Shown here one piece after another: positions 9,006 to 17,550 of a stretch of 64,000 nucleotides of DNA (the first letter of the stretch is position 1; each line of letters begins with the position of its first letter). Origin of the DNA: Clostridia bacterium (GTDB lineage: Bacteria > Bacillota > Clostridia > Oscillospirales > Acutalibacteraceae); contig JAFRUO010000008.1 of NCBI GenBank assembly GCA_017438845.1, positions 78,103 to 142,102 on the forward strand, written 5' to 3'. The notes under the pieces are model-generated. The model saw only the letters and a list, made by a program, of their open reading frames with translations, made no database searches and had not been told where the DNA came from. A program made the translations under genes and the position numbers.

Positions 9006-9324
9006 TATTTTGTCCTCAGTCAGCAGTGAGGACCTTGAAAAGCTGAAGGGGGTCGCCTCACAGCTGATGTCGGGAGCGAATAACGGCAGTGACGGCAAAG
9101 CGCCTTCACAGAGTGCGGATATGCTTTCATCACTTTTGGGAAATGACAGCGCTCAAATGCTTGTGAAGGTGATGTCCAGGCTTAATCAGGAAAGCAGTAA
9201 GACGCAGTTTATTAAAGCTCTTTCTCCGCTTTTAAGCGAGGAAAGGCGAAAAAAGGCCGAGGAAGCGGCACGGTTTTTAAAGCTGATGGATACGCTTCCT
9301 CTGCTTCGGGGGATGCTCGGATGA
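8989..9324 (+). CDS. Small acidic/helical protein, unknown function (111 aa)
   Basis: No family is recognised. The protein has no signal peptide or membrane segment, begins MDSINDILSSVSSEDLEKL, and carries a Ser/Gly/Asn-rich stretch near residues 28-45 between two helical halves. The second half, about residues 45-110, is rich in Leu with a LLSEERRKKAEEAARFLKL helix. It overlaps both neighbours (17 bp with the first gene, 4 bp with the third), which indicates tight operon coupling and probably a joint function. Confidence 0.75.
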   Translation: MDSINDILSSVSSEDLEKLKGVASQLMSGANNGSDGKAPSQSADMLSSLLGNDSAQMLVKVMSRLNQESSKTQFIKALSPLLSEERRKKAEEAARFLKLMDTLPLLRGMLG

Positions 9325-9749
9325 AGCAGTACGATTATGACGAAATAAACAGAATGCAGGAACGAGCGCTTGAGAGAGTGCAGAATATGAAGCTCAGAGC
9401 AGAAAAGCTTACCGAGCCCGAATCACGGGAAAGCGCCGAGGAAAAGGGGAAGCGTGCGAAGGAAAGCTTCTACAATGCCGTGCTCGGAACGCCCAACCCC
9501 GAGCATATCAGAATGCCGAGCAATTTTCCCGAAAGGGGGAACAAGGGGTTTGAAAGCTTTAACTCCTACTTTTCTCCCGTGAACGAAGAAAAGCAGGAAA
9601 GCACGCCTGCCGCGGACAGCCGAAAAAGCCTTATTTCCGAGCTTTTTGCCGACTCGGACAAATCGTTGCTCTTGTGTCTTTTAATGCTTTTAAAGGCGGA
9701 CGGCGCGGACGAGGATATACTGATGTCACTGCTTTATATAATGCTTTGA
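9321..9749 (+). CDS. Protein with helical N-terminus and C-terminal Leu/Asp/Gly motif, unknown function (142 aa)
   Basis: No named family is assigned. Residues 1-50 are a charged helix (EINRMQERALERVQNMKLRAE). The middle is polar and probably flexible. The last 30 residues are strongly hydrophobic with a central ADGADED turn, forming a helix-turn-helix hairpin that could be a membrane-peripheral or oligomerisation element. It overlaps the preceding gene by 4 bp (ATGA) and ends the three-gene operon. Its function is unknown; the two upstream proteins are the likeliest partners. Confidence 0.72.
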   Translation: MKQYDYDEINRMQERALERVQNMKLRAEKLTEPESRESAEEKGKRAKESFYNAVLGTPNPEHIRMPSNFPERGNKGFESFNSYFSPVNEEKQESTPAADSRKSLISELFADSDKSLLLCLLMLLKADGADEDILMSLLYIML

Positions 9750-9829
9750 GTTAAAATTAACCTTGCGTTAACAAATACATTAAACAAATGGTATATAATA
9801 GGGACACTTTCATATAAGAGGTGTCTCTT

Positions 9830-10393
9830 TTGTTTTCAGACATAGTTATTCCGTGCCTTAAAGGGGCTTGCAGTAAGGAACCCGATGGGTATTTAATAGA
9901 CGAATATTTCTCTATTGTCTGCGATATACTTACTCATCCGAAATTCCTTGATATGAAAAATTATCATCACCATAAAATGATAACCTGTCACTTTCACAGC
10001 GTCTACGTTTCGTATATGACCTTTCTTCTTTGCAGCAGATTAGGCTGTAAAACGAGGGAGGCGGTAAGGGCGGCGTTGCTGCATGACTTTTACCTTTACG
10101 ACTGGCATATCACCAAGCACGACACGCTTCATGCGTGGTATCACCCGAAAATGGCTGTGCTCAATGCCGAAAAATATATCGGCGAGCTTTCCGGTATGCA
10201 GAAGGATATGATTTATTCTCATATGTGGCCGCTTCATTTTTTGCCGCCGAAAAGCCGTGAGGGTATGGTTCTCACGTTTTCCGACAAGCTCTGTACTCAC
10301 ATGGATATGTACAAGCAGAGCTACAGATTTTTGCCCGTTTATTATCAGATTGAAAGGCGTGTTTTACTTGCAGATACTGACAACGGTTGTTAA
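9830..10393 (+). CDS. HD-domain phosphohydrolase-like protein (187 aa)
   Basis: The protein carries metal-binding His/Asp residues in the order expected for the HD superfamily: an HFHSVYVS segment near residue 55, LLHDFYLYD near 85, and further His residues in HAWYHP and IYSHMWPLH. Such enzymes hydrolyse phosphate esters of nucleotides or related molecules. The TTG at 9830 is preferred because AGAGGTG lies 6-7 bases upstream; a GTG at 9821 lies on that site. A TATAAT at 9794-9799 may be its -10 box. It overlaps the next gene by 26 bp. The substrate is unknown. Confidence 0.75.
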   Translation: MFSDIVIPCLKGACSKEPDGYLIDEYFSIVCDILTHPKFLDMKNYHHHKMITCHFHSVYVSYMTFLLCSRLGCKTREAVRAALLHDFYLYDWHITKHDTLHAWYHPKMAVLNAEKYIGELSGMQKDMIYSHMWPLHFLPPKSREGMVLTFSDKLCTHMDMYKQSYRFLPVYYQIERRVLLADTDNGC

Positions 10394-11165
10394 CTATTTT
10401 CTTTGGTATATTCTTTACAGCGTGATAGGCTGGATTATCGAAACCCTGCTGTTTGCCGTAAGGGACAAAAAGTCTGTCAAAAGGGGCTTTCTTTTCGGAC
10501 CTCTGTGTCCGATTTACGGCACGGGCGCTGTAATCTGCACTGCGCTGATGTACGGCAGAATAACAAATTTCTTCGTGCTGTTTTTCGCGGGAATGGCTCT
10601 GTGCGATACGGTAGAATACCTGACCTCGTTTGTAATGGAAAAGGCTTTCCACGCCAAATGGTGGGATTATTCAAACCAGCGCTTCAACATCAAGGGCAGA
10701 ATCTGCCTTGCTTCCTCTCTGCTTTTCGGCGCAGGTGTGGCATTGCTTATTAAATTTATTCAGCCCTTCGTTATGAGCGTTACGGACAAAATTCCTTTGA
10801 ACATTCGCTTTATTATAGCGTTTGTAATTTATTCCGTGCTGATAGTCGACGTTGCTTTTACCATTCAGAGCCTTAAAAACGTTATCAGCACCTTGAAGGA
10901 AATTCAGGAATACGCCGTGGAAAACGCACAGCTCGGTATTTACAGGGCGGACGAGAAGCTTGACGGTTTTGTCGAAAAGGTTAAAAGCATCCCCGGTCCG
11001 GACGAAATAGGCGAAAAAATCAAGAACAACCGACATATCGAGGAGCTTGTTGAAAAAATGAACGGCGAGAGGTCAATGCTCAAAAAGCTGAAAAGCATTT
11101 TCCCGAAGCTCCAGTTTAAAAATTATAAGGACGCATTTGATATAATTTTCAATAAGAAAAAGTAA
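10368..11165 (+). CDS. ABC-transporter type IV family (PF06541-like) membrane protein (265 aa)
   Basis: The N-terminal half has about five membrane helices with the family segment FLWYILYSVIGWIIETLL followed by RGFLFGPLCPIYGTGA. This matches the so-called putative ABC-transporter type IV family, a group of membrane proteins of unknown role despite the name. The C-terminal 80 residues are a charged, probably cytoplasmic helical region. The TTG at 10368 is chosen because AAAGG lies 10 bases upstream and the frame's earlier codons lie deep inside the HD gene. A GTG at 10359 is the alternative. The start overlaps the HD gene, implying coupled translation. Confidence 0.75.
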   Translation: MQILTTVVNYFLWYILYSVIGWIIETLLFAVRDKKSVKRGFLFGPLCPIYGTGAVICTALMYGRITNFFVLFFAGMALCDTVEYLTSFVMEKAFHAKWWDYSNQRFNIKGRICLASSLLFGAGVALLIKFIQPFVMSVTDKIPLNIRFIIAFVIYSVLIVDVAFTIQSLKNVISTLKEIQEYAVENAQLGIYRADEKLDGFVEKVKSIPGPDEIGEKIKNNRHIEELVEKMNGERSMLKKLKSIFPKLQFKNYKDAFDIIFNKKK

Positions 11166-11620
11166 AGAGTGAGTAGTGAATAGTGAAGAGTGAATAGTGA
11201 AGAAGTAACGTAGGGCGGGGGCTTGCTCCCGCCGTTGATTTTTATGTAATAATTTTTTCTCCTGTAGGGGACGGCGTCCCGACGTCCCGTCAACCTCCCC
11301 TTGTCAGGGGAGGTGTCTTTTTGCTTTGAGCAAAAAGACGGAGGGGTAGTCATAGAAGCATATAAACAAATCTACCCCTCAGTCTCGCTTCGCTCGACAG
11401 CTCCCCTCTCAAGGGGAGCTTGTAAGGTTGTAATGAAAGCACATCAAACCTTGTCGGCGGGAGCCAGCCCCCGCCCTACGTGGGATATACAAATAAATTA
11501 CATCTAATCTATACGGACGACCATTGGTCGTCCGCATAAAATAACATCAAACCTCGGCGAGCGGATGGTATCCGCCTCTACAGTGGATTACCGCCTGTAC
11601 TGCACACGATGACGGTAAAA
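11166..11620. repeat. Mosaic of intergenic palindromic repeat modules (copy 1)
   Basis: No gene is seen here. The stretch begins with tandem GTGAATAGTGAA-like units (11168-11205). A 25-bp module at about 11208-11233 recurs inverted at 11457-11482 with one mismatch, so the pair brackets about 275 bp. Inside are a hairpin AACCTCCCC..GGGGAGGT, a CTTTTTGC..GCAAAAAG hairpin, GAGGGGTAG / CTACCCCTC arms, and CTCAGTCTCGCTTCGCTCGAC. Further right are GGACGACC-ATT-GGTCGTCC and a GCGGATggtATCCGC hairpin. The same modules recur in other orders near 41.7 kb and 47.8 kb. Confidence 0.8.
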
Positions 11621-11654
11621 ACACAAATCAAACACATAAAAAACGGCATAAAAA

Positions 11655-11679
11655 AAGCAGCCTCCCCGTGAAGCTGCTT
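11655..11679 (-). terminator. Terminator of the XRE regulator gene
   Basis: AAGCAGC and GCTGCTT form a 7-bp stem, followed on the minus strand by a run of T residues. It lies 2 bp beyond the stop codon of the minus-strand regulator. Confidence 0.8.
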
Positions 11680-11681
11680 TA

Positions 11682-11906
11682 TTATTTTGCTTTCTCTGGC
11701 GGATAAGGCTTTATTTCGTCTGTCAAATCCATTAAATAATCCATACTTGTGTTGTAAAACCGTGCAAGTATCATCAGGTTTTCAACTGTCGGAAGCAGTT
11801 CGCCGGTCTCATATTTTGACAGCATGCTTTGGCTTATACCGGTTTCCATCTGCACCTTTATCTGGGTATAATCGTTAGTCACTCTGATCAGCTTAATATT
11901 TTTCAT
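11682..11906 (-). CDS. XRE-family helix-turn-helix regulator (74 aa)
   Basis: This is a single-domain Cro/C1-type DNA-binding protein. The helix-turn-helix runs through YTQIKVQMETGISQSMLSKYE, followed by the standard ELLPTVENLMILARFYNTSMDYLMDLTD scaffold. The ATG at 11906 is preferred to an upstream in-frame ATG at 11939 because AGAGGTG lies 7 bases before it. It is transcribed divergently from the large M23/SLH gene, whose promoter is 43 bp away, so control of that gene or of itself is plausible but not shown. Confidence 0.85.
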   Translation of the reverse strand: MKNIKLIRVTNDYTQIKVQMETGISQSMLSKYETGELLPTVENLMILARFYNTSMDYLMDLTDEIKPYPPEKAK

Positions 11907-11948
11907 AAGAATACACCTCTCTATATTCTTATTGTACATATTATATTC

Positions 11949-11977
11949 TTGACAATAATAATTTATATGAATATAAT
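11949..11977 (+). promoter_or_regulatory. Consensus sigma-A promoter of the M23/SLH gene
   Basis: A perfect TTGACA (11949-11954) and a perfect TATAAT (11972-11977) are separated by 17 bp, 43 bp before the start codon. It is one of the strongest promoter matches in the window, suggesting high expression of the surface protein unless repressed. Confidence 0.9.
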
Positions 11978-12019
11978 ATTAATAATATGAATATTTTTAA
12001 TTATTATGGAGGAATTATT

Positions 12020-15000
12020 ATGGGTCTTATTAACGGAAAAAAGACTATATCTGTTCTCTTGGCGGTAATTATGGCTTTAACCGTAATTCCCTTGAGTACT
12101 GTAACCGCAAGCGCTGCTACAATATCATTAAATCGACCGACGGACAAATCCTATACTATTACTTGTTATGAGTATTATTCCTCTGGCAAATATCATGGAG
12201 CCATAGATTACGGCTGTCCTAAAGGAACGCCTGTTTACGCAGCTGAAAGCGGAATTATCACTATATATGATGGCGGCTTCGGCGATGGTTATGAAGGGTG
12301 TGAGGATAACTATGGCTGGGGAAATTATGCAGATATATCTCATAATGATGGTTTTAGTACACGATATGCACATATGTCAACAGGACGTTTTGTTGTGAAA
12401 TCCGGAAGTCATGTTGAAAAAGGACAAAAAATCGGCTATTCCGGTAATAGCGGAAATTCAAGCGGACCTCACCTTCATTTTGGTTTATATTTAAACGGGA
12501 ATAGAGTTTATCCGGCTTCGTATATAAAAACTTCTACCGGTTACCATGAAGGAAGCGAGCCGCTAACTAAAGCAAACTACTCGGTTCCTAAACATTCATA
12601 TACAAAAGCGACAGGAAAAACAACTGTTTATTACTCATGCAACGGCGCTGCTATGGAAAATAAAATATATGACACGGACGTTTGTACGATAAACGAAATT
12701 TACACAAATGGCTGGTGCAAGGTGACCTTCCCGTTGAGCGCAGATAAAACCGAAACAGGATACTGTAAAACCTCTGTGTTTTTCGATACAGGTTATGATG
12801 CATTTTATTTAAAAACGTCAAAGAAAACTACTTTATATACTCGAGATGACAAAAAAGCACTTTTTAAAGATTCAGACAAAAAAACTGTATCTATTCCTGC
12901 GAATACAACTATTCGGGTTTTCGGACATACCGATTCCGCAGTACAGGTTCAGTTCAATAATTCCGGAGATTATATAATAGGCTGGGTAGATATTTCAAAT
13001 TTAACCAGCACCGTTAAATTTAACGCTAACGGCGGTACCGGTACAATGTCAAGCCTTAAAGCTATTTATAAAAACAGCAAGGGGCTCACTCTTACAAATA
13101 ATTCCTTTACTCGTGAGGGTTATACTTTTAATAATTGGAGTTTGTACAGGACATCTGATAAGAAGTGGTATTGTAAAGATGGTAACGGTTGGCAAACAAA
13201 AGGAAGCATAAATGAAAACGACTATACAAAATCTACATACAGCAACGGATATACTAACAGCACCTTGTCAAAGGCTTGGTTTGAGGGCGGTACGACCGGA
13301 GACACGCTAACTTTTTATGCTAATTGGACGGCAAATACTCTTTCGGTTTATTACAATGTAAACTCAAGCAATGTAAGCATATCATCAGATATTTATAAAC
13401 TTACTGACAATTTGGTATATTTGAAGTCCAACAGTAGTAAATATGCGCAGGTTTGGACATATAACAACACATTGAAGGGCGGCTTGAAAGACCCGAGCAC
13501 ATTAGGACTGTCAAGCATCGGATACAGATTCAAGGGATGGAACACAAAATCTGACGGTACCGGCACTATGCTCAGTCCTACAAACGAAGGACTTTTACCG
13601 ACAGACATTTCAAGCAAAATAAAAGCCGGAAACAGCTCAGCAACGCTATATGCTATTTGGGAGCCTAATACGCTTTCTGTTTACTATAATGCAAACGGCG
13701 GAGCAATTACTTCCGATACTTACAAGTTATCAAATAATATCGTTTATAATATAAGTGATTCTACTAAATATGCTCAAATATGGACATACAATAACGCAAA
13801 GCAAGACGGACTTAAAGATCCTTCAACATTAGGAATTACTAAAACAGGATATAAATTTGCAGGTTGGAATACAAAAGCTGATGGAAGCGGTAAGTCATAC
13901 AGTGCTACTGACAGCACTCTATTGCCGACGACGCTTAATTCAAATATCAAAACAGGAAATACCAGCCTTACTCTTTATGCAAAATGGATTCCGAATACAT
14001 ACACAGTAAAATATGATGCTAACGGCGGCACGGGTGCACCGAGCGTTCAGACAAAGACCTATGGCACAGCATTGAAATTAAGCTCCGTTACACCTGCTCG
14101 CTCGGGCTATGTCTTCAAGGGTTGGGCATCTTCATCTACTGCAACATCTGCAGAATATCAGGCAGGCGGTAACTACACGAAAAATGCGGCAGTAACCTTG
14201 TATGCTGTATGGGAGCAGGGTACACACGTCCATGATTGGAATACGGATTATACAATTGATACAGCCGCAACATGTACACAAACAGGAGCAAAATCGATTC
14301 ATTGTAAAACTTGCGGTGAAACAAAATCGGTTATAGTGATTCCGGCTTTAGGTCATAGCTATTCGAACACATGGACGACGGATACAGCAGCAACTTGTAC
14401 AGAAAGCGGGCAAAAATCACAGCATTGCACACGTTGCGGCGAAAAAGGTAATATAACCGAAATTCCTGCAGTAGGACATAACTTCGGAAGTTGGATTGTT
14501 GACCGCGAAGCAGGGTGTGAAACAGCAGGAGAAAAGCACAGAGAATGTACTGCATGTCATGAACTTGAAACGCAGACGTTAAAAGAGACGGGACACAGTT
14601 ATGAAAATTGGGTTATAGATTTAGAACCCGGTTGTGATACTTCAGGAGAAAAACACAGATCTTGCATTAATTGCAAGGACATTGAATACCGGAGTATTCC
14701 TGCTACGGGACACAGATTTTCCGCTTCATGGACAGTAGACATTGAGCCAAGCTGCACAACTCAAGGAATCAAATCACACCATTGTCTGAATTGTGATGAA
14801 AGCCAAGATGAAACTTTTATTCCGGCAACAGGGCATGAGTTCAGCAACTGGATTCTTGAATCCGAACCGTCATGCACAACAGATGGAGAAAAGATCAGAA
14901 CTTGTTACGAATGTGAAGAAACAGAGCGTGAAATTATTCCGGCTATCGGTCATCATTACGACAACGGCAAAAACACAAAACAGCCGAGGTGTACTACTGC

Positions 15001-15874
15001 AGGCGTAAGAACGTATACCTGTGACGAATGCGGCGATTCGTATACCGTAACTCTTAATGCACTTGGACATAATTTCGGAGCACCGACTTACATTTGGTCA
15101 CCCGACAACAGTACCGTAACAGCTACAAGGGTTTGCGCAAGAGACGCCTCACACGTTGAAACCGAAACCGTCAACACCACCTCGCAGGTAATCAAACAGC
15201 CCACAACCACGGCGACAGGTACAAGAAAGTTTACGGCAACCTTTACAAATTCTGCTTTCACAACGCAGACGAAGAATGTCAGCATTCCGAAATTAACCGA
15301 GCCTGTTGACGACGATATTTATTTCCCCGACGTTAAAGAAGGCTCGTGGTACTACGATGCGGTACAGTATGTCGCAAAAGCAGGCTTTATGTCAGGTTAT
15401 CAGAACGGATATTTCGGCCCCGGCGACAACCTTAAACGTCAGGACTTTGTAGTTATTCTTGCGAATATCGCAAAAGTAAACCTTTCAAGCTACGCTAACA
15501 TGACCCCCAAGCTCAAGGACGTTAAGAAGGGCGCATATTATGCGGCGGCGGTTAACTGGGCGGTTGACAACAACATCATCGCAGGTTATGCCAACGGCAA
15601 TTTCGGCGTTAATGACCCGATTACCCGTGAACAGGTTGCAACCATTCTTTACAGATATATGGACGAGCCCTCTGTCAGCGGAGCAAATTCAATTCTTGCA
15701 AAGTTCAGCGATTCTGGCAGAATAAGCTCATTTGCGAAAACTCCCGTTGCCTGGGCGGTTCAGCAGGGTGTAATCAGCGGTATGGCGGACGGCAGAGTAG
15801 CCCCGACCGAGGGCGCAAGCCGCGCGCAGATTGCTTCGATTATTATGAGAATGGATCAAAAGGGAATGTTTTAA
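12020..15874 (+). CDS. Secreted M23 peptidase with InlB repeats, Cys-pair repeats and three SLH domains (1284 aa)
   Basis: The protein has a signal peptide (1-33). An M23 lysostaphin-type peptidase domain (about 45-180) carries H59/D63, H118 and the H151-L-H153 pair, so it should be an active zinc endopeptidase against peptidoglycan. SH3-like segments follow (about 195-335). Four InlB B/Listeria-Bacteroides repeats (about 335-740) end in ANGG and GW..Y..W motifs. Seven repeats of about 40 residues then each have a CxxC pair and a GH turn (about 740-1020). Three SLH domains (about 1105-1284) anchor it to the wall polymer. The ATG at 12020 has GGAGG nearby. The first 3 kb is visibly more AT-rich than the SLH part, which suggests a module fusion. 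Confidence 0.88.
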   Translation: MGLINGKKTISVLLAVIMALTVIPLSTVTASAATISLNRPTDKSYTITCYEYYSSGKYHGAIDYGCPKGTPVYAAESGIITIYDGGFGDGYEGCEDNYGWGNYADISHNDGFSTRYAHMSTGRFVVKSGSHVEKGQKIGYSGNSGNSSGPHLHFGLYLNGNRVYPASYIKTSTGYHEGSEPLTKANYSVPKHSYTKATGKTTVYYSCNGAAMENKIYDTDVCTINEIYTNGWCKVTFPLSADKTETGYCKTSVFFDTGYDAFYLKTSKKTTLYTRDDKKALFKDSDKKTVSIPANTTIRVFGHTDSAVQVQFNNSGDYIIGWVDISNLTSTVKFNANGGTGTMSSLKAIYKNSKGLTLTNNSFTREGYTFNNWSLYRTSDKKWYCKDGNGWQTKGSINENDYTKSTYSNGYTNSTLSKAWFEGGTTGDTLTFYANWTANTLSVYYNVNSSNVSISSDIYKLTDNLVYLKSNSSKYAQVWTYNNTLKGGLKDPSTLGLSSIGYRFKGWNTKSDGTGTMLSPTNEGLLPTDISSKIKAGNSSATLYAIWEPNTLSVYYNANGGAITSDTYKLSNNIVYNISDSTKYAQIWTYNNAKQDGLKDPSTLGITKTGYKFAGWNTKADGSGKSYSATDSTLLPTTLNSNIKTGNTSLTLYAKWIPNTYTVKYDANGGTGAPSVQTKTYGTALKLSSVTPARSGYVFKGWASSSTATSAEYQAGGNYTKNAAVTLYAVWEQGTHVHDWNTDYTIDTAATCTQTGAKSIHCKTCGETKSVIVIPALGHSYSNTWTTDTAATCTESGQKSQHCTRCGEKGNITEIPAVGHNFGSWIVDREAGCETAGEKHRECTACHELETQTLKETGHSYENWVIDLEPGCDTSGEKHRSCINCKDIEYRSIPATGHRFSASWTVDIEPSCTTQGIKSHHCLNCDESQDETFIPATGHEFSNWILESEPSCTTDGEKIRTCYECEETEREIIPAIGHHYDNGKNTKQPRCTTAGVRTYTCDECGDSYTVTLNALGHNFGAPTYIWSPDNSTVTATRVCARDASHVETETVNTTSQVIKQPTTTATGTRKFTATFTNSAFTTQTKNVSIPKLTEPVDDDIYFPDVKEGSWYYDAVQYVAKAGFMSGYQNGYFGPGDNLKRQDFVVILANIAKVNLSSYANMTPKLKDVKKGAYYAAAVNWAVDNNIIAGYANGNFGVNDPITREQVATILYRYMDEPSVSGANSILAKFSDSGRISSFAKTPVAWAVQQGVISGMADGRVAPTEGASRAQIASIIMRMDQKGMF

Positions 15875-15910
15875 TTTGCTTGACAATAAAATATAGCTTC
15901 TAAACATCAA

Positions 15911-15943
15911 AAAATCACCCGACTGCAAAAGTCGGGTGATTTT
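15911..15943. terminator. Bidirectional terminator between the M23/SLH gene and the decarboxylase operon
   Basis: A 13-bp perfect stem AAAATCACCCGAC / GTCGGGTGATTTT with a 7-base loop, A/T runs on both sides, lies between convergent genes. Confidence 0.9.
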
Positions 15944-15959
15944 AATAATCTGTTTAGTT

Positions 15960-17156
15960 TTAGCCTCCGAAGGTTGACAGCAGGAAGCCCGCCGCAACGG
16001 CTGAGCCGATAACGCCTGCGACGTTGGGGCCCATTGCGTGCATAAGCAGGAAATTCGAGGCGTTGTACTTTCTGCCCTCGACCTGTGAAACTCTTGCCGC
16101 CATCGGCACTGCCGAAACGCCTGCCGAGCCGATAAGGGGGTTAACTCTGCCTCTTGTGATGACGTTCATCAGCTTTGCAAACAGCACGCCGCCCGCTGTT
16201 GAGAAGCAGAAGGCTATGAGTCCGATTACAATAACAAGTATTGTTTTAAGCGCAAGGAAGGTCTTTCCCTCTGCGGTAGCTCCGACGGTAACGCCGAGCA
16301 TGATTGTAACAATGTTGCAAAGCGCATTCTGCGCCGTGTCCGAAAGCCTGTCCGTAACACCCGACTCCTTAAAGAGGTTGCCGAGCATCAGCATACCGAT
16401 CAGCGGAGCGGTTGACGGAATAAACAGCACGCAAAGCACCGTGACCACAATCGGGAAAATAATCTTTTCAGCCTTGCTGACCTTGCGAAGCTGATCCATT
16501 TTGATTTCTCTTTCCTTCTTGGTGGTAAGCGCCTTCATAATAGGCGGCTGAATAAGCGGAATAAGCGCCATGTATGAGTAAGCCGCAACGGCAATCGGGC
16601 CCAGAAGCTGAGGCGCAAGCTTACCCGTAAGGTAAATCGCCGTCGGGCCGTCAGCTCCGCCGATAATGGCGATTGAAGCCGCCTCCTGTACGGAAAAGCC
16701 CTCAAAGCCCGGAATAAGCCCTACGGTGATTGCAACCAGGAACGCAACGTAAATGCCGAGCTGAGCCGCCGCGCCCAGAAGCAGGCTTGACGGGTTTGCA
16801 AGCAGGGGACCGAAATCGGTCATCGCCCCTACGCCGAGGAAAATAAGGCAGGGGAATATACTCGACTTTACACCTGCGTATATAAGCCTGAGCACTCCTG
16901 CGTCATACCAGTGAGCGCCCTCGACGACCTCTCCGCTGTATGACGACATCATCAGCGGGTCAGCCATAATATCGGGATAAATGTTTACCAGCAGCATACC
17001 GAAGGCGATAGGTACCAACAGCAGCGGCTCAAATTTCTTTGCGATTGCAAGGTAAAAAAGCACAAACGCAACCGCTATCATAACATAATTTTGCCAGGCA
17101 AGCATGGCGAAGCCCGACTCTCTGAGCAAATCGCCCAAAGCGGTGATAATTGACAT
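15960..17156 (-). CDS. oadB: Na+-translocating decarboxylase, beta subunit (398 aa)
   Basis: This integral membrane subunit decarboxylates the carboxybiotin carried by the partner protein and pumps Na+ outward. Diagnostic segments are GGADGPTAIYLTGKLAP, the IQPPIMKALT loop, NPLIGSAGVSAVPMAARVSQ and HAMGPNVAGVIGSAVAAG. The length and the roughly ten membrane helices fit the OadB/GcdB/MmdB family. It is the last gene of the operon, 12 bp after the biotin carrier. Whether the complex acts on oxaloacetate, methylmalonyl-CoA or glutaconyl-CoA depends on the alpha subunit, which here looks like the oxaloacetate type. Confidence 0.93.
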   Translation of the reverse strand: MSIITALGDLLRESGFAMLAWQNYVMIAVAFVLFYLAIAKKFEPLLLVPIAFGMLLVNIYPDIMADPLMMSSYSGEVVEGAHWYDAGVLRLIYAGVKSSIFPCLIFLGVGAMTDFGPLLANPSSLLLGAAAQLGIYVAFLVAITVGLIPGFEGFSVQEAASIAIIGGADGPTAIYLTGKLAPQLLGPIAVAAYSYMALIPLIQPPIMKALTTKKEREIKMDQLRKVSKAEKIIFPIVVTVLCVLFIPSTAPLIGMLMLGNLFKESGVTDRLSDTAQNALCNIVTIMLGVTVGATAEGKTFLALKTILVIVIGLIAFCFSTAGGVLFAKLMNVITRGRVNPLIGSAGVSAVPMAARVSQVEGRKYNASNFLLMHAMGPNVAGVIGSAVAAGFLLSTFGG

Positions 17157-17168
17157 ACCTGTGCCTCC

Positions 17169-17549
17169 TTAGCCTATATATGCAAGCACGTCGTCGGTCG
17201 CAACGCTTGAGCCTTTGTCAGCCGCAAGAGAGGTGACTGTACCGCTGACGGGCGAGGGGATTTCGTTTTCCATTTTCATCGCTTCAAGTATGAAAAGGAC
17301 ATCTCCCTCCTTGACCGTCTGTCCTATGCTTATGTTTGTTTTAAGTATTGTACCCGGCATCGGTGCCTTGACAGCAGTGCCCTTGCCCGAGACGGGCTTT
17401 GCGGCAGGCTGAGCCTGAGCTGCGGGAGCGGGGGACTGAGCCTGTGGCTGAGAAGCGGGAGCGTCACTAACGCTTTGCACAATAGCCTCGTCAAGCTCGG
17501 TAACATCTACTTCATAGACCTTTCCGTTTAATGTAACTTCATATTTCAT
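17169..17549 (-). CDS. Biotin carrier protein of the decarboxylase (126 aa)
   Basis: This is a stand-alone biotinyl protein. A short N-terminal domain (1-28) leads into a flexible Ala/Pro/Gln-rich linker (29-57) and then a biotinyl domain whose EAMKMENEI motif puts the biotinylated lysine at K92. It shuttles CO2 from the alpha carboxyltransferase to the beta subunit. In many relatives this domain is fused to the alpha chain; here it is separate, as in glutaconyl-CoA and methylmalonyl-CoA decarboxylases. It lies 1 bp after the gamma subunit gene. Confidence 0.93.
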   Translation of the reverse strand: MKYEVTLNGKVYEVDVTELDEAIVQSVSDAPASQPQAQSPAPAAQAQPAAKPVSGKGTAVKAPMPGTILKTNISIGQTVKEGDVLFILEAMKMENEIPSPVSGTVTSLAADKGSSVATDDVLAYIG

Positions 17550-17550
17550 A

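Noticed and set aside
9821..9829. GTG at 9821 as start of the HD protein
   Set aside because: It overlaps the AGAGGTG ribosome site; the TTG at 9830 is correctly spaced. The difference is three residues only.
14215..15070. Seven CxxC repeats as zinc-finger DNA-binding domains
   Set aside because: The protein has a signal peptide and SLH anchors, so these repeats are outside the cell; a nucleic-acid role is unlikely.
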